Positions 17,584-26,600 of a stretch of 64,000 nt of DNA are shown in pieces. The first letter of the stretch is position 1. Each line of letters opens with the position of its first letter. The DNA is from Bradyrhizobium sp. dw_78. GTDB lineage: Bacteria > Pseudomonadota > Alphaproteobacteria > Rhizobiales > Xanthobacteraceae. The stretch spans positions 1 to 64,000 of the forward strand of contig NZ_JAAVUS010000009.1 of NCBI RefSeq assembly GCF_018449525.1, in the 5' to 3' direction. The position numbers and the translations under genes were made by a program. Under the pieces are notes generated by a model. The model ran no database searches. It was given only the letters and a program-made list of their open reading frames with translations, and was not told the DNA's origin.

Positions 17584-18531
17584 ATGCCCGTCGTTCTCGA
17601 TCCCGATGCCGCCGAAGTCTACAGGGCCTTTCAGGAAGCTGGCCGGCCGCCTTATGAAACGGTTTCACCGGTGGAAGCGCGCGAGCTTTATCTGAAGGGC
17701 CGCGCCGTCACCAATCCCGAGCCGCCCGAACTGAAATCGGTCGAGCCGCTTGCGATCCCGGCCCCTCACGGTTCGATTCCGGCCCGCGTCTATACGCCGT
17801 TGAGGCTGCGGCAGGCGGGCGGCCTGGCGCCGTGTCTCATTTACTTCCACGGCGGCGGCTGGGTGATCGGCAATCTCGATTCCCACGACGTGGTGTGCCG
17901 CAGGCTCGCCGACGAAGGCCGGTTGATCATGGTGTCGGTGGATTATCGGCTGGCGCCCGAACATAAATTCCCGGCCGCCGCCGATGACGCCATCGCCGCG
18001 ACCAAATGGATCGCAGCCAACGCCAAACAACTCGGCATCGACGCGGCGCGGCTGAGCGTCGGCGGCGACAGCGCCGGCGGCAATCTCGCCGCCGTGGTCG
18101 CGATCGCGGCGCGCGATGGCGACGGCCCGGCGATCGCTGGCCAGGTGCTGATCTATCCCGCCGTCGATTTTGCGATGACGCATCCCTCGCACAGCGAACC
18201 CGAGACCAGCGTCCTGCTAACGCATTCGGTGATGCGGTGGTTTCGCGACCATTATCTCAACGGCGCCGCCGATATTCACGACTGGCGCGCTTCGCCGGCG
18301 AAGGCCGAAACACGGGCCGGACTGCCGCCCGCCTATGTGCTGACCGCCGGCGCCGATCCCTTGCGCGACGAAGGCAACGAATATGCCGTGCGTCTCAGGA
18401 AAGCCGGCGTGCCGGTGACGCACCGGACATTTCCGGGCCAATTCCACGGTTTCTTCACCATGGGCAAGCTGTTACAGCAGGCCAATGTCGCCGCCAGCGA
18501 AATCGGCGTATGGCTGAAGGCGCTGAATTGA
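17584..18531 (+). CDS. Alpha/beta hydrolase, hormone-sensitive-lipase-type esterase
   Basis: A 315-residue carboxylesterase of bacterial family IV. The oxyanion motif HGGGW is at 89-93, nucleophile Ser163 in GGDSAGGN, Asp258 in AGADPLRDEG and His288 in GQFHGF, giving a complete triad. A cap-forming N-terminal helix region (about 1-50) is present. It should cleave short-chain esters; the natural substrate is unknown. No signal peptide is seen. GAAGG lies 9 bases before the ATG. The antiporter gene starts 15 bases after its stop, so the two are probably co-transcribed. Confidence 0.92.
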   Translation: MPVVLDPDAAEVYRAFQEAGRPPYETVSPVEARELYLKGRAVTNPEPPELKSVEPLAIPAPHGSIPARVYTPLRLRQAGGLAPCLIYFHGGGWVIGNLDSHDVVCRRLADEGRLIMVSVDYRLAPEHKFPAAADDAIAATKWIAANAKQLGIDAARLSVGGDSAGGNLAAVVAIAARDGDGPAIAGQVLIYPAVDFAMTHPSHSEPETSVLLTHSVMRWFRDHYLNGAADIHDWRASPAKAETRAGLPPAYVLTAGADPLRDEGNEYAVRLRKAGVPVTHRTFPGQFHGFFTMGKLLQQANVAASEIGVWLKALN

Positions 18532-18546
18532 ACCCGGTAATGTGGC

Positions 18547-19791
18547 GTGGACACTTCTGCCTCAATTGAGATCGCCAAGCATACGCTGTTGTCGTGCGGG
18601 CTGGTTCTGGCGATCGGCACCCTCGCCGCTTTCCTGGCGCAGAAGATTCGGATTCCCGATGTCGTGCTATTTCTGGTCATCGGCATCGCGATCGGTCCGC
18701 AGGCGCTGGGGCTGATCGACATCAAAGCGGATTCGCCGCTGAACGAGATCATTCTGTTGTTCGGCGCGAGCTATATCCTGTTCGACGGCGGCGCCTCGCT
18801 GCGCTTCGATGTCCTGAAGCAGGTCTGGATCACCATCGTCGTGATCGCCACCATCGGCGTGCTGATCACCGCCGGCATCACCGGCCTCGCCGCGCATGCC
18901 GTGTTTGGTGTTCCTCTCATCGTGGCGCTGCTGCTCGGGGCGACGCTGGCCTCGACCGATCCGGCGACGCTGGTGCCGATCTTCCGGCAGGTCCGCATCC
19001 GCGACCGGGTGGCGCAAACCGTGATGAGCGAGTCCGCGTTCAATGACGCGATGGCCGCGATCGTCACCTTCACCGTGCTGGCCATCGCGACCGGAAGCGG
19101 CGAATTCTCGCTGACGGCGTCGATCTTCGATCTCGTCAAGCAGTCCGTCGTCGGCATCGTCGCCGGTATCGCGCTCGGCTATCTGGCGGCCCTTCTGATC
19201 GCCCATGAAAAATGGGCCTTCCTCGCCGAATATGCCCCCGTCGTCACGCTGGTCGCGATGATCGGCGCCTATTTCGTCGCCACCGGCCTTGAGGCCTCGG
19301 GCTTCATGGCGGTGTTCGTGTTCGGCATCATGCTGGGAAACAAGGAATCGTTCGGCTTCAAGATGGAAACCGGCGAGGCGCAAAAGCTCGACGAATATGT
19401 GCTGACCACCGCGTTCATCATGCGGGTGTTCATTTTCATCCTGCTCGGCGCGCAGGTCGATTTCGGCCTGATGCGCCAGTACTGGCTAGGCGGCGTCGCG
19501 GTGGTCGCCGTGCTGATGCTGGTGGCGCGGCCGGCAACCGTCTTCCTGTGTACGCTGCCGGACCGCCGCGCGCGATGGAGCTTTCGCGAGATGTTGTTCA
19601 TGTGCTGGACCCGCGAGACCGGCGTCATTCCGGCGGCGCTGGCGGGTCTCTTGTCCGGCATGAAAGCGCCGGGCGCGCCGATGATCGCGTCGGTAACCTT
19701 CATCGCCATCCTCGCAACGATCCTGATCCAGGCGACCACCACCCAATGGCTCGGGCGCAGATTAGGGCTTTTGCAGACGGACAAAGACTAA
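18547..19791 (+). CDS. CPA1-type cation/proton antiporter (NhaP-like)
   Basis: A 414-residue membrane protein with about 12 hydrophobic segments. The motifs GATLASTDPATLVPIF (Asp138) and ESAFNDAMAAI (Asn166, Asp167) mark the ion-binding core of CPA1 Na+/H+ or K+/H+ antiporters. It lacks a long cytoplasmic regulatory tail. The start is GTG at 18547; an overlapping ATG at 18540 is in another frame. It probably takes part in pH or salt homeostasis. Which cation is moved cannot be told by eye. Confidence 0.9.
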   Translation: MDTSASIEIAKHTLLSCGLVLAIGTLAAFLAQKIRIPDVVLFLVIGIAIGPQALGLIDIKADSPLNEIILLFGASYILFDGGASLRFDVLKQVWITIVVIATIGVLITAGITGLAAHAVFGVPLIVALLLGATLASTDPATLVPIFRQVRIRDRVAQTVMSESAFNDAMAAIVTFTVLAIATGSGEFSLTASIFDLVKQSVVGIVAGIALGYLAALLIAHEKWAFLAEYAPVVTLVAMIGAYFVATGLEASGFMAVFVFGIMLGNKESFGFKMETGEAQKLDEYVLTTAFIMRVFIFILLGAQVDFGLMRQYWLGGVAVVAVLMLVARPATVFLCTLPDRRARWSFREMLFMCWTRETGVIPAALAGLLSGMKAPGAPMIASVTFIAILATILIQATTTQWLGRRLGLLQTDKD

Positions 19792-20026
19792 CCGGATCAA
19801 GCAGTTTGGCCTTGGTTTGAATGCCGCAAGCAGTTGCGGCCGCGGGTCATGTCGGCCCTCCGGTTCGAGAGGGGGCGGCGTTTTCCTAGCGGGGAAATTG
19901 GGCGTGATCCGTTGACAACCTCAGGATGAGAAGATAAATATAAATACATTATTAAATATTTTAATTTTCCGGCATCAGCCGACCATTTAATCTGCGGATG
20001 CCTATTTAACCGAGGAGGGCACCGGA

Positions 20027-20629
20027 ATGAACATTACACGCACCGTCATTGCCTCCGCTATTGCAATGGCCGCGATCGCGGCTTCTCCGGCAGCGAGGGC
20101 AGACGTTTTTATTTTCGACTTTAACGGACCGAGCGTGAGCGGAAGCGGCACTTTTACCGCATCGCTCGACGCCACAGGCTTGTACTACGACGTGACGGGC
20201 GCTACCGGCACCATTACCGATAGTGATGGCGGCGCGGTAGGCACGTTCACGATCAGCGGCGTATCCGGCTCGTCAAATCCGAGTTTCGATACCACGAACC
20301 GTCTGTACTTCCCTGCCGGGCCCAATTCAAATCAAGGCTTTACGAACACGTCTTCGTTCCTTGACGTTGGCGGCATTACCCTGACGACGACGGCCGGTGA
20401 GTATTTTAATCTGTATGATCTTCAAAACTCCTACAGCCTGGCCAACTCCTTTGACGACCCGTCCGGCCAAGCACCTTTTGGTCCGCCGATCAACGAGCCA
20501 ATCGACACCTTCCAGGTCGCGGCTGTTCCGGAAGCCTCGACATGGGCGATGATGGTGCTCGGATTCTCGGCGATGGGTTTCCTGGCTTACCGACGCAAAC
20601 AGGATTTTGCTCCCGTACGGCTGGCCTAG
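20027..20629 (+). CDS. PEP-CTERM sorting-domain protein
   Basis: A 200-residue exported protein. A signal peptide (TVIASAIAMAAIAASPAARA) is followed by a Gly/Ser/Thr-rich beta-type body with little charge and a C-terminal sorting signal: VPEASTWAMMVLG, a hydrophobic helix, then the basic tail YRRK. PEPxxWA-type tails of this kind are recognised by exosortase, usually for exopolysaccharide-linked surface proteins. No exosortase gene is in this window. A GAGGAG-like site (cgaggaggg) precedes the ATG. The 5' flank (19930-20000) is strikingly AT-rich compared with its surroundings, which may mark a promoter region or a transferred gene. Confidence 0.88.
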   Translation: MNITRTVIASAIAMAAIAASPAARADVFIFDFNGPSVSGSGTFTASLDATGLYYDVTGATGTITDSDGGAVGTFTISGVSGSSNPSFDTTNRLYFPAGPNSNQGFTNTSSFLDVGGITLTTTAGEYFNLYDLQNSYSLANSFDDPSGQAPFGPPINEPIDTFQVAAVPEASTWAMMVLGFSAMGFLAYRRKQDFAPVRLA

Positions 20630-20637
20630 GCCTGCGC

Positions 20638-20664
20638 CTCGGTTCCGATTCTGTCGGAGCCGAG
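20638..20664 (+). terminator. Hairpin after the PEP-CTERM gene
   Basis: CTCGGTTCCGA (20638-20648) pairs with TCGGAGCCGAG (20654-20664) with one mismatch, 8 bases after the stop. Only weak T content follows (ATTATTAT), so terminator function is moderately likely. Confidence 0.5.
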
Positions 20665-20808
20665 AGCCATTATTATGCGCGGGCGAAACCGCTCGCGCGA
20701 CTACGAGAGAGAGCCGTCGCTAACCAGCAGCAGGGCTATCTATCCAAAGCCATATATCCTACGGCCCGCGCGCGACCACGCGCAGTGCTTTGGCCGATCG
20801 GGAAATAA

Positions 20809-20831
20809 CGACGCCCAGTTTTCTGGCGTCG
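20809..20831 (-). terminator. Terminator of the NDUFA12 gene
   Basis: Read on the minus strand, CGACGCCAG and CTGGGCGTCG form a stem with an AAAA loop, followed by TTATTT. It begins 2 bases after the stop codon of the minus-strand gene. Confidence 0.7.
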
Positions 20832-20832
20832 C

Positions 20833-21243
20833 TTAGTTTCCTGGCGTCCACGGCTGATAATCGCCGGTAGCCTTGGGGCGGCGGCCGCTGGCCAGCGTCG
20901 AGCCGGACGGCCGGTAAGCCCTGGGCGTGCCGGTCATGTTCGGCACATGCGGCTTTTCCCATTCGCGCGGCGTGTAGTTCTCATCGGTCGGCGGCACGTC
21001 GACAGTGTGATGCAGCCAGCCATGCCAGGACGGCGGCACACGGGTCGCCTCGGCATAGCCGTTATAGACCACCCAGCGCCGCTCGAAATGCAGCGTCGGA
21101 TCGATCTTTCCGCCGCGGGTGCGATAATAGCGGTTGCCCTGCTCGTCCGCGCCGACCAGTTCGCCAAAGCGCCAGGTCCACAATTGGGTGCCGAAGGTCT
21201 GGCCGTTCCACCACGTGAACATCTTGAGCAGGAACTGTTTCAT
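20833..21243 (-). CDS. NADH:ubiquinone oxidoreductase accessory subunit NDUFA12
   Basis: A 136-residue soluble protein that fits the NDUFA12/B17.2 accessory subunit of respiratory complex I, found in alphaproteobacteria and mitochondria. Typical segments are FTWWNGQTFGTQLWT, GNRYYRTRG, RRWVVYNGYAEATRVPPSWHGWLHH and the C-terminal YQPWTPGN. It helps stabilise the junction of the hydrophilic arm. It lies apart from the nuo operon, as is usual, and has its own terminator. Confidence 0.95.
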   Translation of the reverse strand: MKQFLLKMFTWWNGQTFGTQLWTWRFGELVGADEQGNRYYRTRGGKIDPTLHFERRWVVYNGYAEATRVPPSWHGWLHHTVDVPPTDENYTPREWEKPHVPNMTGTPRAYRPSGSTLASGRRPKATGDYQPWTPGN

Positions 21244-21484
21244 CAGGGCCGGACCGGTTCGAGAGAACTACGGCTCTGATGCCACCGGCCGGCCGAAATG
21301 TCCAGTTCGGCCATGCGGACCGTGGCCCAGTCGGCGGCGGTGACGAATTGTCGCGAAATCGACGTAATGCGTTCATTCCGCATACATTTCCATCCCTCCA
21401 CGGTCCATTTGCGTGCGATCGGCGCGCGGCGCGGGAACCGTCGGCCGCCGAAACGGTTGGTACGGGTCCCGCAATTGGAGCCAA

Positions 21485-21979
21485 ATGAAAATGATGAGTT
21501 TGAGGGTTTTGAGTACCGTAGCCGCGATCGCCCTGGCTTTGCCGATGCTGACGCCGACGGCAAGCTTCGCCCAGCATCACGGAGGAGGCCATGGTGGCGG
21601 CGGTCACATGGGCGGAGTCCATATGGGCGGTGGCCACATGGGTGGCGGCATGCGGCGCGGCGGGGGCGGCCACTTTGCCGGCGGCGGCTATCGCGGCGGC
21701 TTTCACCGCGGCGGCGGCGGCGCCTTCATTCCCGGCGCGATCGCGGGAGCCGTGATCGGTGGTGCGCTGGCCTCGGATGCCTATGGTTATGACGGTCCGG
21801 GCTACTATGGCTACGGCCCTGGCTATGACGATTCGTATGTCGATGACAGTGACGACAGTGTCGTGCCGATTGTTCCCGGCGGCGACGCGTCTGCCTATTG
21901 CGCGCAGAGATATCGCTCCTACGATCCGGCGTCCGGCACCTATCTCGGCTATGACGGCGCGCGGCATCCCTGCCCGTAA
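21485..21979 (+). CDS. BA14K-family secreted protein
   Basis: A 164-residue protein. The ATG at 21485 follows a GGAG site and begins a signal peptide (MSLRVLSTVAAIALALPMLTPTASFAQ). The middle is a Gly/His-rich repeat region of GGHMGG-type units (about 29-75), then a short glycine-zipper-like hydrophobic helix (FIPGAIAGAVIGGALA), and a C-terminal BA14K motif (AYCAQRYRSYDPASGTYLGYDG) ending with HPCP. BA14K proteins were first known as Brucella immunoreactive lectin-like antigens. The His/Gly repeats could bind metals; that is inference. A strong terminator follows. Confidence 0.88.
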   Translation: MKMMSLRVLSTVAAIALALPMLTPTASFAQHHGGGHGGGGHMGGVHMGGGHMGGGMRRGGGGHFAGGGYRGGFHRGGGGAFIPGAIAGAVIGGALASDAYGYDGPGYYGYGPGYDDSYVDDSDDSVVPIVPGGDASAYCAQRYRSYDPASGTYLGYDGARHPCP

Positions 21980-22008
21980 CCGCGCCTGAGACCACCAAAA
22001 CGATTCGA

Positions 22009-22040
22009 GGACGGCGCTTTCCGCGCCGTCCTTTTGTTTT
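22009..22040 (+). terminator. Rho-independent terminator after the BA14K gene
   Basis: A perfect 9-bp stem (22009-22017 with 22023-22031) and a 5-base loop are followed by TTTTGTTTT. It lies 29 bases after the stop. Confidence 0.92.
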
Positions 22041-22089
22041 GATTACCGCTTGTCTTGGTTGATTTGGCTCCGGTCCGAAACCGCCGATG

Positions 22090-22989
22090 TCACGATCGCG
22101 CCGCCAGCGCCACCCCCGCCAGCGTGAAGATCAGCGCCGCGATCTGGCCGGGCCCGAGCGGTTCATGCAGCGTCAGCGCCGATACCGTGACGCCGATCAC
22201 CGGCACCGCCATGGTGCCGATCGCCGCGACCGAGGCCGGCAGCCGCGCCAGCGCGGCGAACCAGGCGACATAGGCGACGCAGAACTGGATCACCGTCGAA
22301 TAGAACAGCAGCATCCAGCCGAGTCGTGTCACCGCCTCGAGGTGCGTGGTCTCGATCGTCAGGCCGATGATGGCCACCGGAAAACAGCCAAGGCCGATCT
22401 GCCAGGCCGCCGACGTGATCGGCGGCAAATACAGCGGAAATTTCTTGGCCAGCACGGTGCCGAGCGCGAATCCGATCGAACCCACCAGCGCCATGACGAT
22501 TCCAGGCAATTTCGTCACGCTCGCCGACACGCCGTTGCCGCCCATGATTGCCGCAAGCCCCGCGAAGGCCATCACCAGCGCGATGCTCCGCAGCAAGGTC
22601 GGCCGCTCGCCCAGCACCGGCCAGGCCAGCATCGCCGCCCAGACCGGCATGGTATAGGCGATCAGCGCGGTTTCGCTCGCCGGCAGCCAGAGCAGCGCGA
22701 ATGCCATCAGCACCATCCAGCCGGTCACATTGAGCAGCGCCGCCAGCATCAGGCGCGGCCACAGCGCCGGGCTGACCTTGAGGCTCTGCCCGCGCGCGAG
22801 CGCGAGTGCCGCCAACAGCGCGGCGCCGATCACGCCGGTCATGCCGCGAAAGGTCAGCGGCGGCAATTCGCCCAGCAGGTATTTGGTGACGGGCCAGTTG
22901 AAGCCCCAGCCGATCGAGGTAATGGCGAGGAACATCAGGCCCGCGGGTGCCACTCGCGCCCGCGCCTGCGCCGGTTTTGAGTCTGTCAT
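22090..22989 (-). CDS. EamA-family (DMT) transporter
   Basis: A 299-residue inner-membrane protein with ten predicted transmembrane segments in two EamA halves. Typical features are GWGFNWPVTKYLLGELPPLTFRG near the start, and PVWAAMLAWPVLGERPT and AVPVIGVTVSALTLHEPLGPGQ at the ends of the two repeats. DMT carriers export amino acids or metabolites. The ATG at 22989 begins the first EamA repeat; an in-frame start 25 residues upstream adds a non-homologous, charged leader. No clear ribosome site is seen. The gene is divergent from nrdJ across about 670 bases. Confidence 0.88.
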   Translation of the reverse strand: MTDSKPAQARARVAPAGLMFLAITSIGWGFNWPVTKYLLGELPPLTFRGMTGVIGAALLAALALARGQSLKVSPALWPRLMLAALLNVTGWMVLMAFALLWLPASETALIAYTMPVWAAMLAWPVLGERPTLLRSIALVMAFAGLAAIMGGNGVSASVTKLPGIVMALVGSIGFALGTVLAKKFPLYLPPITSAAWQIGLGCFPVAIIGLTIETTHLEAVTRLGWMLLFYSTVIQFCVAYVAWFAALARLPASVAAIGTMAVPVIGVTVSALTLHEPLGPGQIAALIFTLAGVALAARS

Positions 22990-23264
22990 GAAAGGGATGA
23001 AGGTTGGAGAATCGGCGGCCTCTTTGCCGCCTGTCGCGGCATCATGCCACCGGCTGGAGCACATGCCTACCCGGACCTGTCCGCAGGTTTACGTGAGTCT
23101 CAAAACCGCAACCCCGCAGCGCTAATAAATGGTGCCCCTGTGAACAGCGGGCGCAGCGGGCATTCCTGGCCCACGGACCCATTTTTTTCCTTGGGAATCC
23201 CTGAGGACTCACTGATACTTGGCTCAACAACGGGCGCGGTTTGACCCCTGTTGCTTTCCTTTTT
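22990..23264. other. Gene-free stretch upstream of the nrdJ control region
   Basis: No convincing reading frame, tRNA or known RNA motif is seen in these 275 bases. Base composition is mixed, with a T7 run at 23181-23187 not preceded by a clear stem. It must hold the promoter of the minus-strand EamA gene. A structured RNA on either strand cannot be excluded. Confidence 0.4.
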
Positions 23265-23311
23265 CCACCATATTTAGTGTTTGATTCAGAAACTCGCACT
23301 ATTCCTTGACG
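23265..23311 (+). promoter_or_regulatory. Probable pair of NrdR boxes upstream of nrdJ
   Basis: Box 1 (23265-23280, CCACCATATTTAGTGT) matches the NrdR consensus acaCwAtATaTwGtgt at 13 of 16 positions. A weaker second box (23296-23311, GCACTATTCCTTGACG) has 9 of 16 matches. The boxes are offset by exactly 31 bp (about three helical turns), the spacing usual for NrdR box pairs. Box 2 overlaps a candidate -35 element. NrdR represses ribonucleotide reductase genes when ATP/dATP is high. Confidence 0.75.
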
Positions 23312-23334
23312 CGCGTCCCGGACTTGTCCTAGCT
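23306..23334 (+). promoter_or_regulatory. nrdJ: Candidate nrdJ promoter
   Basis: TTGACG (23306-23311) and CTAGCT (23329-23334) are separated by 17 bases, giving a housekeeping-sigma-type promoter with a good -35 and a weak -10. Overlap with the second NrdR box would explain repression by NrdR. Confidence 0.45.
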
Positions 23335-23656
23335 TTCGACCTGTTCGGCGCGAGTGTGTTTTGGGTTCCCGCCGGTCGCTCCCCAAGGGTTCCAGAATGA
23401 CCACTCCGCCAGCCGGTCGAGGCCGCGGGTGAAGGGATTTTCTGCCCTGAATTTCGGGGATTTCGCGGGCATAAAACGAGCCAGAACCGGCTCAGGTAAA
23501 GCGTTGGGGCGTTGAACAGAAACAAGCCGGATTCGCCGGCTGAGCTAACGAACCGCCGGACTGCGGAATACCGCCGTGACCGGATTTTCGTTTCGGGAAT
23601 GTAGATGCGGCGCCGCGGGGCAGCGGGCCGGCAAATAAAGAGAACGGGGCACGACT
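23335..23656 (+). other. Long structured 5' leader of nrdJ
   Basis: If the promoter call is right, nrdJ has a leader of about 310 bases without a reading frame that looks real. It has several hairpins, for example GAGCC-AGAACC-GGCTC near 23478-23493 and GCCGG-ATTC-GCCGGC near 23526-23540. I do not find the conserved elements of a cobalamin riboswitch, and a B12-dependent enzyme would not be expected to be shut off by B12. Function is unknown. Confidence 0.4.
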
Positions 23657-26600
23657 ATGCGAATCGAACGGCGCAACACCACCCAAGGCCAGTCACCCTA
23701 TGCGGGGATCGATTTCAGGCTGACGACGTCTGAGATCCGTAATCCCGACGGCTCGGTGGTTTTCCGCCTCGAGAATGTCGAGGTGCCGGAATTCTGGTCA
23801 CAGGTCGCCTCCGACGTGCTGGCGCAGAAGTATTTCCGCAAGGCGGGCGTCGCCGCGCGCCTGAAGAAGGTCGAGGAAGAGACCGTGCCGTCCTGGCTGT
23901 GGCGATCGGTGCCGGACACCGATGCGCTGGCCGCCGTGCCCGAGAACGAGCGCTATGTCAGCGAGCTCTCCGCCAAGCAGGTGTTCGACCGGTTGGCCGG
24001 CTGCTGGACCTATTGGGGCTGGAAGGGCGGCTATTTCTCCACCGAAGAAGACGCCAGCGCCTTCTTCGACGAGCTGCGCTTCATGCTGGCCAAGCAGATG
24101 GTGGCGCCGAACTCGCCGCAATGGTTCAATACCGGGCTGCATTGGGCCTATGGCATCGACGGACCGGGCCAGGGCCACTATTACGTCGACTGGAAGACCG
24201 GCAAGCTCACCAAATCGAAATCCTCCTACGAGCATCCGCAGCCGCACGCCTGCTTCATCCAGGGCGTCGATGACGACCTCGTCAACGAGGGCGGCATCAT
24301 GGACCTCTGGGTCCGCGAGGCGCGCCTGTTCAAATACGGCTCCGGCACGGGCTCCAACTTCTCGCGGCTGCGCGGCGAAGGCGAAAAGCTTTCCGGCGGC
24401 GGCCGCTCGTCCGGCCTGATGAGCTTCCTCAAGATCGGCGACCGCGCCGCGGGCGCGATCAAGTCCGGCGGCACCACGCGCCGCGCGGCCAAGATGGTCG
24501 TGGTCGACGCCGATCACCCGGATATCGAGACCTATATCGACTGGAAGGTGAAGGAGGAGCAGAAGGTCGCCGCCCTCGTCACCGGCTCCAAGATCAACCA
24601 GAAGCACCTGAAGGCCGTGATGAAGGCCTGCGTCAATTGCGAGGGCTCAGGCGACGATTGCTTCGATCCCGAAAAGAACCCGGCGCTGCGCCGCGAGATC
24701 AAGCTGGCGCGCCGCGCCATGGTGCCCGACAATTTCATCAAGCGGGTGATCCAGTTCGCCAGGCAGGGCTACAAGGACATCGACTTCCCGATCTATGACA
24801 CCGACTGGGATTCGGAAGCCTACCTCACCGTCTCCGGCCAGAACTCCAACAATTCGGTGTCGCTGAAGGACGACTTCCTGCGCGCCGTCGAGACCGACGG
24901 CGACTGGAACCTGATCGGCCGCACCAACAAGAAGATCACCAAGACGCTGAAGGCGCGCGATCTCTGGGAGAAGATCGGCTACGCCGCCTGGGCCTCGGCC
25001 GATCCCGGCCTGCACTTCAACACCACGATGAACGACTGGCACACCTGCAAGGCGTCCGGCGATATCCGCGCGTCCAATCCATGCTCGGAATACATGTTCC
25101 TGGACGACACCGCCTGCAACCTGGCGTCCGCCAACTTGATCACCTTCTACAACACCACGACCAAGCTGTTCGATGTCGAGTCCTACGAGCATCTGTGCCG
25201 GCTGTGGACCCTGGTGCTCGAAATCTCGGTGATGATGGCGCAGTTCCCGTCCAAGGCGATCGCGGAATTGTCCTACGAATTCCGCACGCTGGGGCTGGGC
25301 TTCGCCAATATCGGCGGGTTGTTGATGACCATGGGCCTGCCCTATGACAGCAAGGAAGGCCGCGCGCTGTGCGGCGCGCTGACCGCCGTCATAACCGGCG
25401 TCGCCTACCGGACTTCGGCCGAAATGGCGGCCGAGCTCGGCCCGTTCCCCGGCTACAAGAAGAACGCGGCGCACATGCTGCGGGTGATCCGCAACCACCG
25501 CCGCGCCGCGCATGGTGAAAGCCGCGGCTATGAGGCGCTGGCCGTCAATCCGGTGCCGCTGGATTATGCAAGCGTGCCGCAAACCGCCATCGTCGAGCGC
25601 GCCAAGGCCGCCTGGGACGCCGCGCTCGAACTCGGCGCACAGCACGGCTACCGCAACGCGCAGGTGACCGTGGTGGCGCCGACCGGCACCATCGGTCTCG
25701 TGATGGATTGCGACACCACCGGCATCGAGCCCGATTTCGCGCTGGTGAAATTCAAGAAGCTCGCCGGCGGCGGCTACTGGAAAATCATCAACCGCGCCGT
25801 CCCCGAGGCGCTGCGCGCGCTGGGCTACCGCGAAAGCGATATCGCGGAGATCGAGGCCTATGCCGTCGGCCACGGCTCGCTCTCCAACGCGCCCGGCATC
25901 AACGCCTCCACGCTGAAAGCCAAGGGCTTCACCGACGAAGCCATTGCCAAGGTGGAAAAGGCGCTGCCGACCGCGTTCGACATCAAGTTCGCTTTCAACA
26001 AATGGACCTTCGGCGAGGATTTCATTCGCGACACGCTCGGCATCGGCGCCGAGGCCATCGCCGCGCCGAATTTCGACCTGCTCGCCGCGATCGGCTTCAC
26101 CAAGCGCGAGATCGAGGCCGCCAACGTGCATATCTGCGGCGCGATGACGGTGGAAGGCGCGCCGCATCTGAAGGCCGAGCACTACCCGGTGTTCGACTGC
26201 GCCAACCCCTGCGGCAAGATCGGCAAGCGGTTCCTGTCGGTGGAAAGCCACATCCGCATGATGGCGGCTTCGCAGCCCTTCATCTCGGGGGCGATCTCCA
26301 AGACCATCAACATGCCGAACGACGCCACGGTGGAGGATTGCAAATCCGCCTATCTATTGTCCTGGAAGCTGGCGCTGAAGGCCAACGCACTCTACCGCGA
26401 CGGCTCCAAACTGTCGCAACCGCTGAATTCGCAGCTCATCGCCGACGATGAGGACGATGACGATGCGATCGAGGCACTCTACGAGAAGCCGATGGCCGCG
26501 CGCACCACGCAGATCTCGGAGAAGATCGTCGAGAAGCTGGTCGAGCGCATCGTGGTGATGCGCGAGCGCGAGAAGATGCCGGACCGCCGCAAGGGCTATA

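Noticed and set aside
23041..23200. tmRNA or tRNA-like RNA gene
   Set aside because: No T-loop consensus (GGTTCGA-NNCC), acceptor stem or proteolysis-tag frame could be found on either strand.
23395..23656. Cobalamin riboswitch upstream of the B12-dependent reductase
   Set aside because: The conserved B12-box elements (such as GCCACTG and the surrounding junction) are not found, and repression of a B12-dependent enzyme by B12 makes little sense.
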